Shown here: positions 1 to 9,764 of the stretch, one piece after another
Layout: each line of letters starts with the position of its first letter
Numbering within the stretch: position 1 is the stretch's first letter
Assembly: GCF_003574445.1 (NCBI RefSeq)
Contig: NZ_KZ984558.1
Coordinates: 186,001 to 250,000 of the forward strand
Direction: 5' to 3'
Length of the DNA stretch: 64,000 bases
Source: Streptomyces sp. YIM 130001
Lineage (GTDB): Bacteria > Actinomycetota > Actinomycetes > Streptomycetales > Streptomycetaceae
Notes under the pieces: generated by a model
Database searches by the model: none
Told to the model about the DNA's origin: nothing
What the model saw: only the letters and a program-made list of their open reading frames with translations
Position numbers and translations under genes: made by a program

Positions 1-2373
1 CACCGGCCGCCCGATCGGCACAGGGCCGGTGTCCCCGGCCTCGCAGGTGTGATGGCTGACGTCGACCGCGGCCTCGGTCGGCCCGTACAGGTTGTGCAGG
101 CCGACCCGGGGCAGCACCTTGCCGAAGGCCTGCGCGGTCTCCCGCGGCAGCGCCTCGCCACTGCAGAACACCCGGCGCATTCCCGAGCACAGCCCGGCGA
201 CATCGGCGCCCCCGGTCAGGAAGACCTGCAGCATGGACGGCACGAAGTGGCAGGTGGTGACGGCCTGTTCGGCGATCAGCCGGGCCAGGTACACCGGATC
301 CTTGTGGCCACCCGGCTCCGCCACCACAAGGGCCGCGCCCTCACGCAGCGGCCAGAAGAACTCCCACACGGACACGTCGAACGAGGACGGGGTCTTCTGC
401 AGAACCCGGTCGTCGGACCGGAGCCCGTAGGTGTACTGCATCCAGCGCAGCCGGTTGTCGATCGCACCGTGCGACACCACCACGCCCTTGGGGCGCCCGG
501 TCGACCCCGAGGTGTAGATGACGTAGGCCGGGTCCGCAGGCGTCAGGGGCCTCGCCGGATTCGTCGGCAGGTACTCCGCGAGTACGCCGGCGTCGAGCTC
601 CGGCAGGACGACGAGCGGGGTCCCCGCCTCCTCCGGCAGCCGGCTCGCCCGGTCGGTCACGGCGCACACCGGCGCCGCGTCTCGAAGCATGTAGGTGAGC
701 CGCGCCTGCGGATACTCGGGGTCGAGCGGCAGATACGCCGCACCCGACTTGAGGATCGCCAGGAGCGACACGACCAGGTCCACGGAACGCGGCACCGCGA
801 CGGCGACGAGCCGCCCCGGGCCCGCGCCGAGCGACTGCAGATGCCGGGCCAGGCGGTTGGAGCGGGCGTTCAGCGCGCCGTACGTCAGCGAGGTGTCGCC
901 GAAGACCAGGGCCGTGGCGTCCGGGCAGCGAGCGGCACGTGACTCGATCGGACCGATCAGGGTCGTCGGCGGCAGATCACGCTCGGTGCGGTTGAACTCG
1001 TCGACCACCAGGGCGCGTTCGGCCTCGGTGGCGATGCCGTGCGCCCCGAGCTGTGCCTGCGGGTCGGTGTTCGCGAGAGCTTCGAGCAGGTGCAGGAAAC
1101 GGTCCTGATGGGCCGCGAGAGCCGCGTCGTCGTACAGCGCCGGATTGCCGTCGTGATCGATGCGCAGGCCTCGGCCGTCGGCGCGGTCGTAGACGTTGAC
1201 CGTCAGATCGTCGACCGGCCCGGCGGACAGATTGCGGGCGCGTGCCTCGGTGCCGGCGAAGTCCAGGGCGTAGTCGAACGGCATGACGTTCACCAGCGGA
1301 CCGACCAGGCCGCGGCCCTCGCCGAGCAGACCCAGATCGCGGCGGATGTCCTCGTAGCGGTAGCGCTGGTGCCGGCGGATCTTCCGTACGCCGAGCACCA
1401 CCTGCCGCACCAGTTCGGCGAACGTGTCCGTCGGCGAGACGGTGAGCCGCAGCGGCAGCACGTTCATCACCATGCCGGGGATACGCAGCGACGCCGAGCC
1501 GACCCGGCCCATCATCGGCAGCCCGAGGACCACGTCCGACTGCGCGGTGGCACGCGAGGTGTACAGGGCCTGGGCGGCGATCAGCACCTCCGGCCAGGTC
1601 GCCCGCAGCCGGCCCGCCACCTCACGGAGCCGTTCCGCGGTCACCTGCGGCAGATGGGCGGTCCGCCGGCGGAACGTACGGCCGGGCAGCGCGCCCCGGC
1701 CCGCGAGCCGAGGCACCTCGGGGCGGTCGGCGAAAGCCTCCGACCAGTGGTCGCGGTCCGTCGCGTACGCCTCGGACGCCCGGTACTCCGCGTCCTGCTC
1801 CACCAGTTCCTCGAGTGAGCCGAAGGTGCGGGCGGACGGTTCCTCGCCGCGCGCCAGGGCCGAGTAGACCTCCGCCGTACGCCGCGCGAGCAAGGAGTAG
1901 CCGAAGCCGTCGATGACCAGGTGGTGGATGCACTGGTACCACAGCCACCGGTCGTCGCCCACGCGGAACAGGGCCTGGCGGAACAGCGGACCGGCCGTGA
2001 GATCGCAGGGGGTGGCCAGGTCCTCACGCATCCACGCCTCGGCCCGCTCCTGCCCGTCGGCACGACCGCTGAAGTCCAGGACGGTGAGCGGCAGTTCGGC
2101 CTCCGCCTCCACGTACTGCCGCGGCCCGTCCGGGGTGTCCACCACACGTACCCGAAGCACATCGGCTTCCGCGGCGACCCGGCGCAGGGCGGCGGCGAAC
2201 AGGGCCGGGTCGAGCGGGCCGTCCATCTCCAGGCACTCCGCGGTGTTCTGCGCGGGGCTGAGCGGGTCGAGAGCCTGGGCGAACCACATGCCCGACTGGG
2301 CGGCGGTGAGCGGGAGTTCGACCGGAGGCACCACGTCGGCCGACGTGCCCGGATCGGTGTGCAGGAGTGTCAT
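1..2373 (-). CDS. dhbF: Catechol siderophore NRPS, condensation-adenylation (partial, 3' end outside window)
   Basis: Non-ribosomal peptide synthetase that would condense carrier-bound 2,3-dihydroxybenzoate with an amino acid. The 791 visible residues show a condensation domain (about 10-440, active-site HHLVIDG at 150-156) and an adenylation domain from about 470, with core motif YTSGSTGRPKGV near 620 and NLYGPTEA near 770. The gene runs off the left edge, so the carrier and any thioesterase domains are not seen. Aligned by eye to GrsA, the binding-pocket residues read D-V-W-H-F-S-L-V-D, which I recall as the serine code of EntF. The ATG start at 2373 overlaps the carrier-protein stop by 4 bp, indicating translational coupling. 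An EntF-like role is inferred; the serine call depends on a manual alignment. Confidence 0.9.
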   Translation of the reverse strand, partial: MTLLHTDPGTSADVVPPVELPLTAAQSGMWFAQALDPLSPAQNTAECLEMDGPLDPALFAAALRRVAAEADVLRVRVVDTPDGPRQYVEAEAELPLTVLDFSGRADGQERAEAWMREDLATPCDLTAGPLFRQALFRVGDDRWLWYQCIHHLVIDGFGYSLLARRTAEVYSALARGEEPSARTFGSLEELVEQDAEYRASEAYATDRDHWSEAFADRPEVPRLAGRGALPGRTFRRRTAHLPQVTAERLREVAGRLRATWPEVLIAAQALYTSRATAQSDVVLGLPMMGRVGSASLRIPGMVMNVLPLRLTVSPTDTFAELVRQVVLGVRKIRRHQRYRYEDIRRDLGLLGEGRGLVGPLVNVMPFDYALDFAGTEARARNLSAGPVDDLTVNVYDRADGRGLRIDHDGNPALYDDAALAAHQDRFLHLLEALANTDPQAQLGAHGIATEAERALVVDEFNRTERDLPPTTLIGPIESRAARCPDATALVFGDTSLTYGALNARSNRLARHLQSLGAGPGRLVAVAVPRSVDLVVSLLAILKSGAAYLPLDPEYPQARLTYMLRDAAPVCAVTDRASRLPEEAGTPLVVLPELDAGVLAEYLPTNPARPLTPADPAYVIYTSGSTGRPKGVVVSHGAIDNRLRWMQYTYGLRSDDRVLQKTPSSFDVSVWEFFWPLREGAALVVAEPGGHKDPVYLARLIAEQAVTTCHFVPSMLQVFLTGGADVAGLCSGMRRVFCSGEALPRETAQAFGKVLPRVGLHNLYGPTEAAVDVSHHTCEAGDTGPVPIGRPV

Positions 2374-2603
2374 GAGACCTTCACCCCCAGCATCGGTGCC
2401 CAGGCCTCGATGGCCGGCTGCTCGGCGAGATCGGCGAAGTCGGCGGTGACCGCGTGGTCACGACGCCAGCCCTCGAGCAGGGCCATGATCCGGACCGAGT
2501 CGAGGCCGTAGTCCAGCAGGTTCTCGTCGAAGGGGATCTCGGCCGGCTCCTCGCCGAGCGCGTCGGCGACGTCGGCGCGGATCTGTTCCACGGTGAGCGC
2601 CAT
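2370..2603 (-). CDS. Stand-alone aryl carrier protein
   Basis: Small acyl/aryl carrier protein of 77 residues. The phosphopantetheine site is the Ser in LLDYGLDSVRIMALL, S36. It lies between the isochorismatase (4 bp away) and the NRPS (4-bp overlap). In EntB and Bacillus DhbB this domain is fused to the C-terminus of isochorismatase; here it is a separate polypeptide. Its expected role is to hold 2,3-dihydroxybenzoate as a thioester, loaded by DhbE, and to present it to the condensation domain of the next gene. Position and motif make this the most likely reading; an ordinary peptidyl carrier protein cannot be strictly excluded. Confidence 0.88.
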   Translation of the reverse strand: MALTVEQIRADVADALGEEPAEIPFDENLLDYGLDSVRIMALLEGWRRDHAVTADFADLAEQPAIEAWAPMLGVKVS

Positions 2604-2607
2604 CGGT

Positions 2608-3240
2608 TCAGGCCTCCTTGAAGAGGGCGTCGGTGGTGGTCACGACCGCGCAGCGCCCGGCGGCCCAGGTGAGAGCCATGTCGTGGTCCGCGCGGGAGAA
2701 GTCGGCCACGGCGTCGGCCACGACGAAGGCCTGGATGTCACGCATCCAGGCGTCGCAGGCCGACATCAGTACGCCGATGTGCGCGTAGACACCGACCACC
2801 ACAAGCTGGTCACGGCCCGACTCCCGCATCAGATCGGCGAGTTCGGTGCGGACGAAGGCGCTGTACTTCCACTTGGTGAGCCAGGTGTCACCGGGTTCGG
2901 GTGCGACAGCGGCCGGCGTCGCGAGCGCTTCGGGGCCATCGGCCACGCCGGGCCCCCAGAAGTCGAGTTGGAGCCCGCGCTCCTCGGGAGTCTGACCGCC
3001 GCGCTGCGCCGAGTAGACCACAGGGACCGAGCGCTTGCGGCTCTCGGCGAGGACGCGCGAGGTGTTGTCGAGGAGCCCGGTGAGCGGCTCGGTCCCGGCG
3101 GGAAACGCCTTCAGGAAGTGATTCTGCAGGTCGTGCACCAGCAGTACGGCGCGGGACGGATCGACCTTCCACGACACGCGGTTGGCGGGGAGTTCGCCCT
3201 CGGTGGGCAGGGCGTAGGGGGCGATGGCGGGAAGTGCCAT
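2608..3240 (-). CDS. dhbB: Isochorismatase (2,3-dihydro-2,3-dihydroxybenzoate synthase)
   Basis: Cytoplasmic hydrolase cleaving isochorismate to 2,3-dihydro-2,3-dihydroxybenzoate and pyruvate, second step of DHB synthesis. The 210 residues match the isochorismatase domain of EntB/PhzD: catalytic Asp in LLVHDLQNHFL (D37), the lysine segment TKWKYSAF (about 122-129) and the family hallmark GVYAHIGVLMSA (about 150-161). The carrier domain normally fused to EntB is missing because it is encoded by the next gene. It lies in the middle of the dhb operon, 28 bp after dhbE. Confidence 0.93.
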   Translation of the reverse strand: MALPAIAPYALPTEGELPANRVSWKVDPSRAVLLVHDLQNHFLKAFPAGTEPLTGLLDNTSRVLAESRKRSVPVVYSAQRGGQTPEERGLQLDFWGPGVADGPEALATPAAVAPEPGDTWLTKWKYSAFVRTELADLMRESGRDQLVVVGVYAHIGVLMSACDAWMRDIQAFVVADAVADFSRADHDMALTWAAGRCAVVTTTDALFKEA

Positions 3241-3268
3241 GAGGGTGGGGCCTTTCGGTGCGTCCCGG

Positions 3269-4927
3269 TCAGTGGTGCTCGGCGGTGGCCGCGGTGGAAC
3301 GCAGCCCCTTCTTGCTGATCTTGCCGATACCGGTCTGCGGGAAGGTGTCGACGAACTCGACGAGGTCGGGAATCTTGTACGCGGCGAGCCCTCGCTCCCG
3401 CACGAAGCGTTTCACCGCCACGGACTTCAGGGGTTCGGCGCCGTCGCGCAGGATCACGTACGCCAGGGACCGCTCCCCGAGGTACTCGTCGGCGACCGCG
3501 ACGACCGAGACGTCATGTACGGACGGATGCGCCAGGATGACGTTCTCGACCTCCTCCGGGGCGACCTTCTCGCCGCCCCGGTTGATCTGGTCCTTCGCCC
3601 GGCCCTCGACCACGAGATGACCGGTCCCGGTGCGCCGCACGATGTCACCGGTCCGGTAGAAACCGTCCCCGGTGAAGGCCGTGGCATTGTGCTCCGGTGC
3701 CCGCCAGTAACCGCGGATGGTGTACGGGCCGCGGGTCAGCAGATGTCCGAACTCCCCTTCTGCGACGTCGAGTCCGGCGTCGTCGACGACCCGCACCTCG
3801 TCGTCGGGCGAGATCGGCAGACCCTGAGTGGTCACCACCGTCTCGTGGTCGTCGTCGAGCCGTGTGTAGTTGACCAGGCCCTCCGCCATGCCGAAGACCT
3901 GCATCAGCCTGCATCCGAGCGCCGGTTCCAGGCGACGGGCCGCAGCCTCGCTGTACTTGGCGCCGCCGACGAGAACCAGCTCCAGGCTGGTCAGGTCGTA
4001 CTCCGTCGACTCGGCGCTGTCCGTCCAGACCAGCGCCAGCGGCGGCACCATCCCGGTCATGGTGATCCGCTCCTGCTCGATCAGCGGGAACGCCGTCGCC
4101 GGATCGGGCCCCGGGCACAGCACGACCGTGCCGCCGGCGTACAGCACGCCCAGCCAACCCGGTGAACTCATAGGGAAGTTGTGTGCCGCCGGCAGCACCA
4201 CGAGGAAGCGGGTGTCCTCGTCCACACCGCAGATGTCGTTGGACCCCCACAGCGAATACAGGTAGTCGTCGTGCGTGCGCGGGATCAGCTTCGGCACACC
4301 GGTGGTCCCGCCGGACAGCTGGAGGAACGCCAGCTGGTGCGGCGCCGGTTCGTCCGGCCGCTCCGAGGGCGGCTCGCACGGCACGTCGGCGAGCGCCGTG
4401 TGCTCCCCGGGGTCACCGGCCACGAACACATGCCGCAGGCCAGGAGTACGCGCCTTGACCGTGGAGGCGAGCGCGCGGTGGTCGAAGCCCGCGTGGCGGT
4501 CCGGGATCACATAGGCCACGGCCTCGGTGAACTCGCAGAAGTAGGAGATCTCCGTCTCCCGGTGCGCGGGCAGCGCGTACACCGGCAGCGCACCGATGCG
4601 CAGCAGCGCGAAGACCACCTCGATGAACTCACCGGCGTTGGGCAGCTGCAGCACCACCCGGTCACCGGGACCGATGCCCCGCTGCCGGAACCCTTCGGCC
4701 AACCGGTCGACGGCGCGGTCGAGTTGGGCGTACGTCCAGGTGCGGCGCTCGGGCGCGGGATCGACCAGAGCGATGCGGTCGGGGTGCTGGGCGGCGCGCT
4801 CGCGCAGGACTCCGCCGAAGGTCTCGCCGCGCCAGTAGCCGGCCGCACGGTAGCGCTCGGCGTACTCGGCGGGCCAGGTCGGCGCGTCGGCCCCGGGGGT
4901 GAGTGCGGGGATGTCGACGGTGGTCAC
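3269..4927 (-). CDS. dhbE: 2,3-dihydroxybenzoate-AMP ligase
   Basis: Adenylates 2,3-dihydroxybenzoate and transfers it to the phosphopantetheine arm of the aryl carrier protein. The 552-residue length suits EntE/DhbE. Visible motifs are the P-loop [24 protein letters not shown] (the His-Asn pair contacting the aryl acid in DhbE), YRTGDIVRR and the C-terminal lysine region GIGKISKK. I chose the GTG at 4927, which overlaps the dhbC stop as GTGA and begins the conserved N-terminus [12 protein letters not shown] longer open frame up to 5080 runs inside dhbC and is not needed. Confidence 0.95.
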   Translation of the reverse strand: MTTVDIPALTPGADAPTWPAEYAERYRAAGYWRGETFGGVLRERAAQHPDRIALVDPAPERRTWTYAQLDRAVDRLAEGFRQRGIGPGDRVVLQLPNAGEFIEVVFALLRIGALPVYALPAHRETEISYFCEFTEAVAYVIPDRHAGFDHRALASTVKARTPGLRHVFVAGDPGEHTALADVPCEPPSERPDEPAPHQLAFLQLSGGTTGVPKLIPRTHDDYLYSLWGSNDICGVDEDTRFLVVLPAAHNFPMSSPGWLGVLYAGGTVVLCPGPDPATAFPLIEQERITMTGMVPPLALVWTDSAESTEYDLTSLELVLVGGAKYSEAAARRLEPALGCRLMQVFGMAEGLVNYTRLDDDHETVVTTQGLPISPDDEVRVVDDAGLDVAEGEFGHLLTRGPYTIRGYWRAPEHNATAFTGDGFYRTGDIVRRTGTGHLVVEGRAKDQINRGGEKVAPEEVENVILAHPSVHDVSVVAVADEYLGERSLAYVILRDGAEPLKSVAVKRFVRERGLAAYKIPDLVEFVDTFPQTGIGKISKKGLRSTAATAEHH

Positions 4928-6141
4928 AGGGCGGCCCCCACCGCGCCGAGGAAGGTGCGGAACTTGGCCGCGGTCTCGGCGGTCTCGGCCTCCGGCGTGG
5001 AGTCGGCGACCACGCCGGCGCCCGCGTACAGCCGCAGCCGGTTGCCCTCGGCCTCCGCGCAGCGGATGGTGACGACCCATTCGCCGTCACCGGAGTCGTC
5101 CTGCCAGCCGACCATCCCGGTGTACGCGCCCCGGTCGAAGGGTTCGGACGCCGCGATCACGTCCCGCGCCACCGCCGTCGGCGTACCGCACACCGCCGGA
5201 GTGGGATGCAGCGCGGACGCCAACTCCAGTGCGCCGGTGCCGGGTTCGGCGAGATCGCCGGTGATGGAGGTGGACAGGTGCCACATGGCCGCGGTACGTA
5301 CGAGCGTCGGCCGCTCGGGCACGTCCAGGCGGGTGCAGAACGGGGCGAGGGCGGCGCCGACCGCATCCACCACCACCGCGTGCTCGTGGAGATCCTTGGC
5401 GGACTCCAGGAGCGCGGCGGCCCGGCGCACATCCTCGGCCAGGTCGGGACTGCGCGGCGCGGACCCGGCCAGCGGATTGGCGATCAACTGCCCGCCGCGG
5501 CGAGCCACGAGGAGCTCGGGGCTCGCCCCGATCAGGGTGCGGCCGGCGCCGCTCGGCAGGGCGAAGGTGTACCCGGAAGGGTCCCGGTGGGCGAGCCGCC
5601 GCAGCATCGCCGGCAGGTCCGGTGGCTGCGGCGAGGACAGCTCCAGGGTGCGCGCGAGCACCACCTTGTCGAACTCGCCGGCCCGCATCCGCGCCACGGC
5701 CGCGGCGACAGCCGCCCCGTACGCATCGGCAGCCGGTACTTCACGCACCCGCCACCCCGCGTCCGACGCCTGCTGAGGCACGGGAAGCGCGATCAGCGGG
5801 TCCTTGTGCAGTGCCGGTGCCGTCCGAAGGGACGCGGGCACGGCGAGCGAGGCCGGTGCGTCGGGTGCGAAGGGCACGGAACCGATCACCACCGGCGACG
5901 GGGCACCGGCGCGACGGGCGTCGTCCAGAGCCGCAGCCACTCGGACCGCCAACGGCCTCTCGTCGTGCGGTATTTCGGATCGGATCCCGCGTGCGAGCAG
6001 AGTGTGCCGTGGCGTGGCGAGAAAGCGGTCAGTGCCCGGCCGGTAGGCCTCGAGCAGCGCCGTCGCGGCGCCGGGAGTGAGGGGCACTTCGGTGGAGGCG
6101 TGCCCGGCCGGCGCGACGGGTTCACGCAGAGAGGCAGACAT
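4924..6141 (-). CDS. dhbC: Isochorismate synthase
   Basis: Converts chorismate to isochorismate, the committed step of catechol siderophore synthesis. The 405-residue protein is a chorismate-binding (EntC/DhbC/MenF) enzyme with [10 protein letters not shown], the active-site segment [30 protein letters not shown] and C-terminal [13 protein letters not shown] followed by IRCAE. The ATG at 6141 has a GGAG sequence about 10 bases upstream. Its stop overlaps the dhbE start. A 192-bp gap separates it from dhbA, the largest gap in the operon, so a second ribosome entry site or weak promoter there is possible. Confidence 0.95.
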   Translation of the reverse strand: MSASLREPVAPAGHASTEVPLTPGAATALLEAYRPGTDRFLATPRHTLLARGIRSEIPHDERPLAVRVAAALDDARRAGAPSPVVIGSVPFAPDAPASLAVPASLRTAPALHKDPLIALPVPQQASDAGWRVREVPAADAYGAAVAAAVARMRAGEFDKVVLARTLELSSPQPPDLPAMLRRLAHRDPSGYTFALPSGAGRTLIGASPELLVARRGGQLIANPLAGSAPRSPDLAEDVRRAAALLESAKDLHEHAVVVDAVGAALAPFCTRLDVPERPTLVRTAAMWHLSTSITGDLAEPGTGALELASALHPTPAVCGTPTAVARDVIAASEPFDRGAYTGMVGWQDDSGDGEWVVTIRCAEAEGNRLRLYAGAGVVADSTPEAETAETAAKFRTFLGAVGAAL

Positions 6142-6333
6142 GAGGGTCTCCAGTGGGGGAGGGCCACCCGCCGCGATCGACGGCGTGCGGTGGCGCGGAC
6201 GGTGGCTGGGACGAGTGGGGAAATCCGGTGGCCGGGTGGGGTGGGTCCGGGGGTACGCCTGGCCGGGTTCGCCGCGACGGCGGAGAAAGGCCGCACACGG
6301 CGGGGGAGGCGTCCGGGGCCGGCGTCACACCGT

Positions 6334-7128
6334 TCAGGCCCTGAGCGTGGCGCCGCCGTCGACGTACAGGTCGTGCAGAGTGATGTGGCGGGCGCGGTCG
6401 GACACCAGGAAGGCGACCGCATCCGCGATGTCCTCGGGCCCGGCGATCCGCCCGAGCGGAATGCCCGTTCGGTACGACTCCGGGTCGCCCGCGACGATCC
6501 GCCGGGCTGCCTCCGTCTCGTCGACGCCGGATTCGGCCCACATGCCGCGCTGCATCTCGGTGAGGGTCGAGCCGGGGGAGACGGTGTTGCAGCGCACTCC
6601 GCGCGCGGCGACCTCGAGGCCGAGGCACTTGGTGAACATGACCGCCGCCGCTTTCGACGCCGCGTACGCGGCCATGCCGGAGCGGGGTACCCCTGCCGCG
6701 TTGGAGGCGACGGTGACGATGCTTCCGTGACCGCGCTCCGACATCCGCCGGGCGGCCGCCCGGCTCAGGTGGAACACGCCGTCGGCGTTGACCGCGAAGG
6801 TGGCGGACCAGTCGTCGTCGCTCAGTTCGGTGACCGGGCCGCCGCGCAGAACGCCGGCGACGCTCACCGCGATGTCCAGTGCGCCCAGTTCGCGTTCGGC
6901 CTCGTCGACGAGGCGTTCCACGGCGTCGGCGTCGGTGACGTCCAAGGCGCGGGCGGTCACCCGGGTGGGATGCTTCACGGCGAGCGCCGCCACGCCCGCC
7001 GGGTCGAGGTCGGTGGCCAGGACTCGGGCACCGCGCTCCACGAGCGCGTTCACCACAGCCTCGCCGATGCCTCGGCCGGCACCCGTGACCAGGGCGAACC
7101 GCCCGGCCAGCTCCTGATCGACAGTCAC
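6334..7128 (-). CDS. dhbA: 2,3-dihydro-2,3-dihydroxybenzoate dehydrogenase
   Basis: Short-chain dehydrogenase oxidising 2,3-dihydro-2,3-dihydroxybenzoate to 2,3-dihydroxybenzoate with NAD+. The 264 residues include the Rossmann motif TGAGRGIG (15-22), Ser142 and the YAASK catalytic pair Y155/K159. The start is GTG at 7128, overlapping as GTGA the stop of a small upstream frame. It appears to be the first enzyme gene after the iron box at 7470. The DhbA/EntA assignment rests on operon context, since SDR sequence alone does not fix the substrate. Confidence 0.92.
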   Translation of the reverse strand: MTVDQELAGRFALVTGAGRGIGEAVVNALVERGARVLATDLDPAGVAALAVKHPTRVTARALDVTDADAVERLVDEAERELGALDIAVSVAGVLRGGPVTELSDDDWSATFAVNADGVFHLSRAAARRMSERGHGSIVTVASNAAGVPRSGMAAYAASKAAAVMFTKCLGLEVAARGVRCNTVSPGSTLTEMQRGMWAESGVDETEAARRIVAGDPESYRTGIPLGRIAGPEDIADAVAFLVSDRARHITLHDLYVDGGATLRA

Positions 7129-7325
7129 TTGGCCCTGGCCTGACGCACATCGACCCTGGCCCGCGTCGAAGCGCCCGCCGCGGTGTCACCCGACGCCGCC
7201 CCGAAACAGCCGCCGTCGCCCGAGGACGAGAGGACGGCCGGCGTCGGTGCGCCGACCGCGGTCACGGCAGCCGCGGCGTTGAGGCGGCCTGGACCGCGTG
7301 AGGAGGGGGACGACTTCGCAAGCAT
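7125..7325 (-). CDS. Possible 66-residue leader ORF ahead of dhbA
   Basis: A small frame lies between the iron box and dhbA. An ATG at 7325 has GGAG about 10 bases upstream, and its stop overlaps the dhbA GTG as GTGA, an arrangement typical of coupled genes. The product is low-complexity (Ala, Ser, Gly, Thr) and ends in [14 protein letters not shown], which loosely resembles the HVDL-R tail of short actinobacterial leader peptides; a GTG giving about 46 residues is an alternative start. No domain is recognised. It may be a translated leader or a chance frame. Confidence 0.3.
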   Translation of the reverse strand: MLAKSSPSSRGPGRLNAAAAVTAVGAPTPAVLSSSGDGGCFGAASGDTAAGASTRARVDVRQARAK

Positions 7326-7760
7326 GGACTGGCTTCTCCGTACGTATCGGTGGCCGGGACGGGTCCGGGCCGGCGTCCGGGCAGGCCGGGACCCGTCCCT
7401 GGACAGGGCAGACAGCACACCTCGGGCCAGGAGCAGCCTCCTGGAGGAGCACGGCCCTCGATGCGCAACTTAGGTTAGGCTAACCATATGTCGATCGTCC
7501 AAGGGGGTCACTGAAAACGGCCGGATCCCGTCATCCCGAACTACCGCGTCAGGAGCGGCCGTCACCCTCGTGACGATCGCCCGACTCGCCGCGCCGTGAC
7601 CCCGAAGTCCCGTACCGGCAGGGCGATTTCGGTGATGCCCGGCAGCCGGGTTCACCCGGCCTCGGCAGGGCGCGGAGCGGTACGCGCGGAAGGCGGACAC
7701 ACCGCAGGCGCAGGGCGGCGGCTCTCGGCCACCGCGCCCGCGCCTCGAGTTGAACGGACC
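7326..7760. other. Intergenic region between the glxA-like gene and the dhb operon
   Basis: About 435 bp holding the iron box at 7470-7488 and presumably the dhb promoter. Apart from the leader frame described separately, no coding potential, repeat or convincing hairpin terminator for the copper oxidase gene was seen. Confidence 0.6.
7470..7488 (-). promoter_or_regulatory. Iron box (DmdR/IdeR-type operator) of the dhb operon
   Basis: TTAGGTTAGGCTAACCATA is an almost complete match to the actinobacterial iron-box consensus bound by the Fe(II)-dependent repressors DmdR1/IdeR. It lies about 340 bp upstream of dhbA and about 145 bp upstream of the small leader frame. It predicts derepression of the siderophore operon when iron is scarce. 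Confidence 0.9.
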
Positions 7761-9764
7761 TCAGTTCGGTGCCGGCGCCGGTGCGTCCGCCGTGGTCTTG
7801 TGCGTCGGAGCGTCCTTCGACACCGGAACGTTCAGCCAGACCGACTCGGACGGGACCCCGCGGTCGTCCACGGCCGTGAGCATGTACCAGCCGGGCGGGA
7901 CGAGCGACGGGTTGTGCGGGACGGTCACCCGCACGCCGTCGGCCGTCCGCTTGAAGTCCATCGCGATCGAACGCTGCTCGACATTGGTGACGTGCGTGAA
8001 CGCGCCCGGCCTGATCAGCCGCATCTTCTTGATGGACGCGGCGTCCTTGCTGCGGAAGTCCGCCGACGCACCTAGCTTCACGGTCCGGCGTGCCCCGTCG
8101 GAGTCGCGCAGCTCCGGCCGCTCGCCCCCCTTGTGGAGATACGGCGGCGTGTAGATCTCCAGCGTCTGCTCGAACTTCCCGGGCTTGCTGTCGGCCTTGT
8201 CGGAGAAGAGCGAGTCGGAACCGAACGTCATCACCCGGCCGTCCGGCAACAGCAGACCGCCCGAGTGGTAGTTGCGCCCGACGAGCGGGGCCGCCGCTTC
8301 GGCGAACTTGTTGGTCCCCGGGTCGTAGAGGGAGGCCTTGAGGACGTTGCTCGCGCCCTTGCCGCGGTAGTCGCCCGAGCCGTTGGTGGTGAGGACGGTG
8401 TCGTCGGGCAGGATCACACTGCTCGGGTAGCGGGCCTTGTCGTACAGGTCGGGTCCGTCGGTGAAGCGCGGCTTGTCGGCCTTGAGGTCGGCGATCCCGG
8501 TGCGGTCGGTCGACTTCGGCGACTCGCCGACCCCGCCCCCGCCGAGGACCAGGAACTTCTGGTCCTGGGCGGGCGGCAGCAGGACCGACATGGACGTCTC
8601 CAGGATGTCGGGGTCGGACAGGCCCGGTACCTCGGAGAACTTGTTGGAGTCCAGATCCCACAGGCCCGGCACCCGGCCCTGGTCGTCCGGCCCGTATCCC
8701 GCGTTCGATCCGGTGAAGAAGATGCGGCTGTCCGCGGTGAGGAACAGTGCCGGATAGGTCGGGAAGAACCGCGACTTCGGCAGGTACTTCCACTTCTTCG
8801 ACTTCGGGTCGTAGATCTCGTTCTTGCCGGGGACGACCTGTCCGATCTCGTCGAGACCGGAGACCGACAGGACCTTGCCGTCCTCCAGCGTGGTCAGTGT
8901 CGGGTACCAGCGGGCCTCCGCCATCGGATCGACCGTGATGTACCGCTCGGCCACGGGGTCGAACTCGAACGAGTCCTTGATCCCCTGGAAGTCCTTCTTG
9001 TCGAAGGACAGCTTCTGCGCGATGCCGTAGATGTTCTGCTTCTCGTCGCCCTTGAGGCCCTCGACCCGGTACTGGTCCTGGGTGCCGGTCTGGTACTTCT
9101 CACCCTTCTCGGGCGCCTCCACATAAACCCTGGCGCTGCTCGCGGTGACCTTGGCCTTGCCGGTCTTCTTGTCGACGGTCTTCTTCGCGCGCGGGATCAG
9201 GACACTGGCCTGCGAGACGAAGGTCTTGCCGTTCTCCTGACCCGTGAAGCGCGTCCCTTCCGGCAGGGTCTTGGGCTTGTCCGGGTTCTCGTTGTGCACG
9301 ATCATCAGGCCGCCGGCCTTCTGGACGTCTCCCTTGAGCGTCTCGTAGCGCTGGGTGCCCCCGGCCACCAGGAGATTGCCGTCCGGCAGCTGGGTGTGGC
9401 CGGCGCAGAACAGGTCCTTCGGAGTGTCGATCTCCTTGAAGGAGTTCTTCTTCGGGTCCCAGAGCACGGTGCGGAACGTCTTGGCGTCGAACTGTTTGGC
9501 GTCGTTGCCCGACCCGGCGATCAGCAGCACCTTGCCGGTGTTCAGCAGCGCCGCGTGAATGGTGTTGATGCGGTACTTCTCGGGGACGTCGACGGTCCGC
9601 CAGTGGCCCTTCTCCGCCTTGTAGTCGGCCTGGTCGATCTCGTAGGCGTGATAGCGCTCGGAGGTGAAGTCGTACACCGCCGGTGCATTGGCCGCGGCGA
9701 GTGCGAGCACCGCCCCGCAGGCGAGCAGAATGCGAACGGGTCGGCGGCTCGGACGGTGTGCCAT
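7761..9764 (-). CDS. GlxA-like radical copper oxidase (Kelch/DUF1929)
   Basis: Galactose-oxidase-type mononuclear copper enzyme of 667 residues. It has an N-terminal signal-anchor (about 10-30), Kelch propeller and C-terminal DUF1929 domain. By comparison with S. lividans GlxA and galactose oxidase, the cofactor residues appear present: Cys120 in LFCAGHTQLPDG, Tyr287 in ARWYPTL (Tyr-Cys crosslink), Tyr499-His500 in GRNYHSGG and His591 in THVTNVEQR. GlxA works extracytoplasmically with the CslA glycan synthase in hyphal morphogenesis, but no cslA is present here, so this may be a paralogue. The ATG at 9764 follows GGGAG. The substrate is unknown. Confidence 0.9.
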   Translation of the reverse strand: MAHRPSRRPVRILLACGAVLALAAANAPAVYDFTSERYHAYEIDQADYKAEKGHWRTVDVPEKYRINTIHAALLNTGKVLLIAGSGNDAKQFDAKTFRTVLWDPKKNSFKEIDTPKDLFCAGHTQLPDGNLLVAGGTQRYETLKGDVQKAGGLMIVHNENPDKPKTLPEGTRFTGQENGKTFVSQASVLIPRAKKTVDKKTGKAKVTASSARVYVEAPEKGEKYQTGTQDQYRVEGLKGDEKQNIYGIAQKLSFDKKDFQGIKDSFEFDPVAERYITVDPMAEARWYPTLTTLEDGKVLSVSGLDEIGQVVPGKNEIYDPKSKKWKYLPKSRFFPTYPALFLTADSRIFFTGSNAGYGPDDQGRVPGLWDLDSNKFSEVPGLSDPDILETSMSVLLPPAQDQKFLVLGGGGVGESPKSTDRTGIADLKADKPRFTDGPDLYDKARYPSSVILPDDTVLTTNGSGDYRGKGASNVLKASLYDPGTNKFAEAAAPLVGRNYHSGGLLLPDGRVMTFGSDSLFSDKADSKPGKFEQTLEIYTPPYLHKGGERPELRDSDGARRTVKLGASADFRSKDAASIKKMRLIRPGAFTHVTNVEQRSIAMDFKRTADGVRVTVPHNPSLVPPGWYMLTAVDDRGVPSESVWLNVPVSKDAPTHKTTADAPAPAPN

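Noticed and set aside
4903-7143. A 746-codon plus-strand frame across dhbC and dhbA
   Set aside because: Composition is repetitive Arg/Gly/His and it covers two well-supported minus-strand genes.
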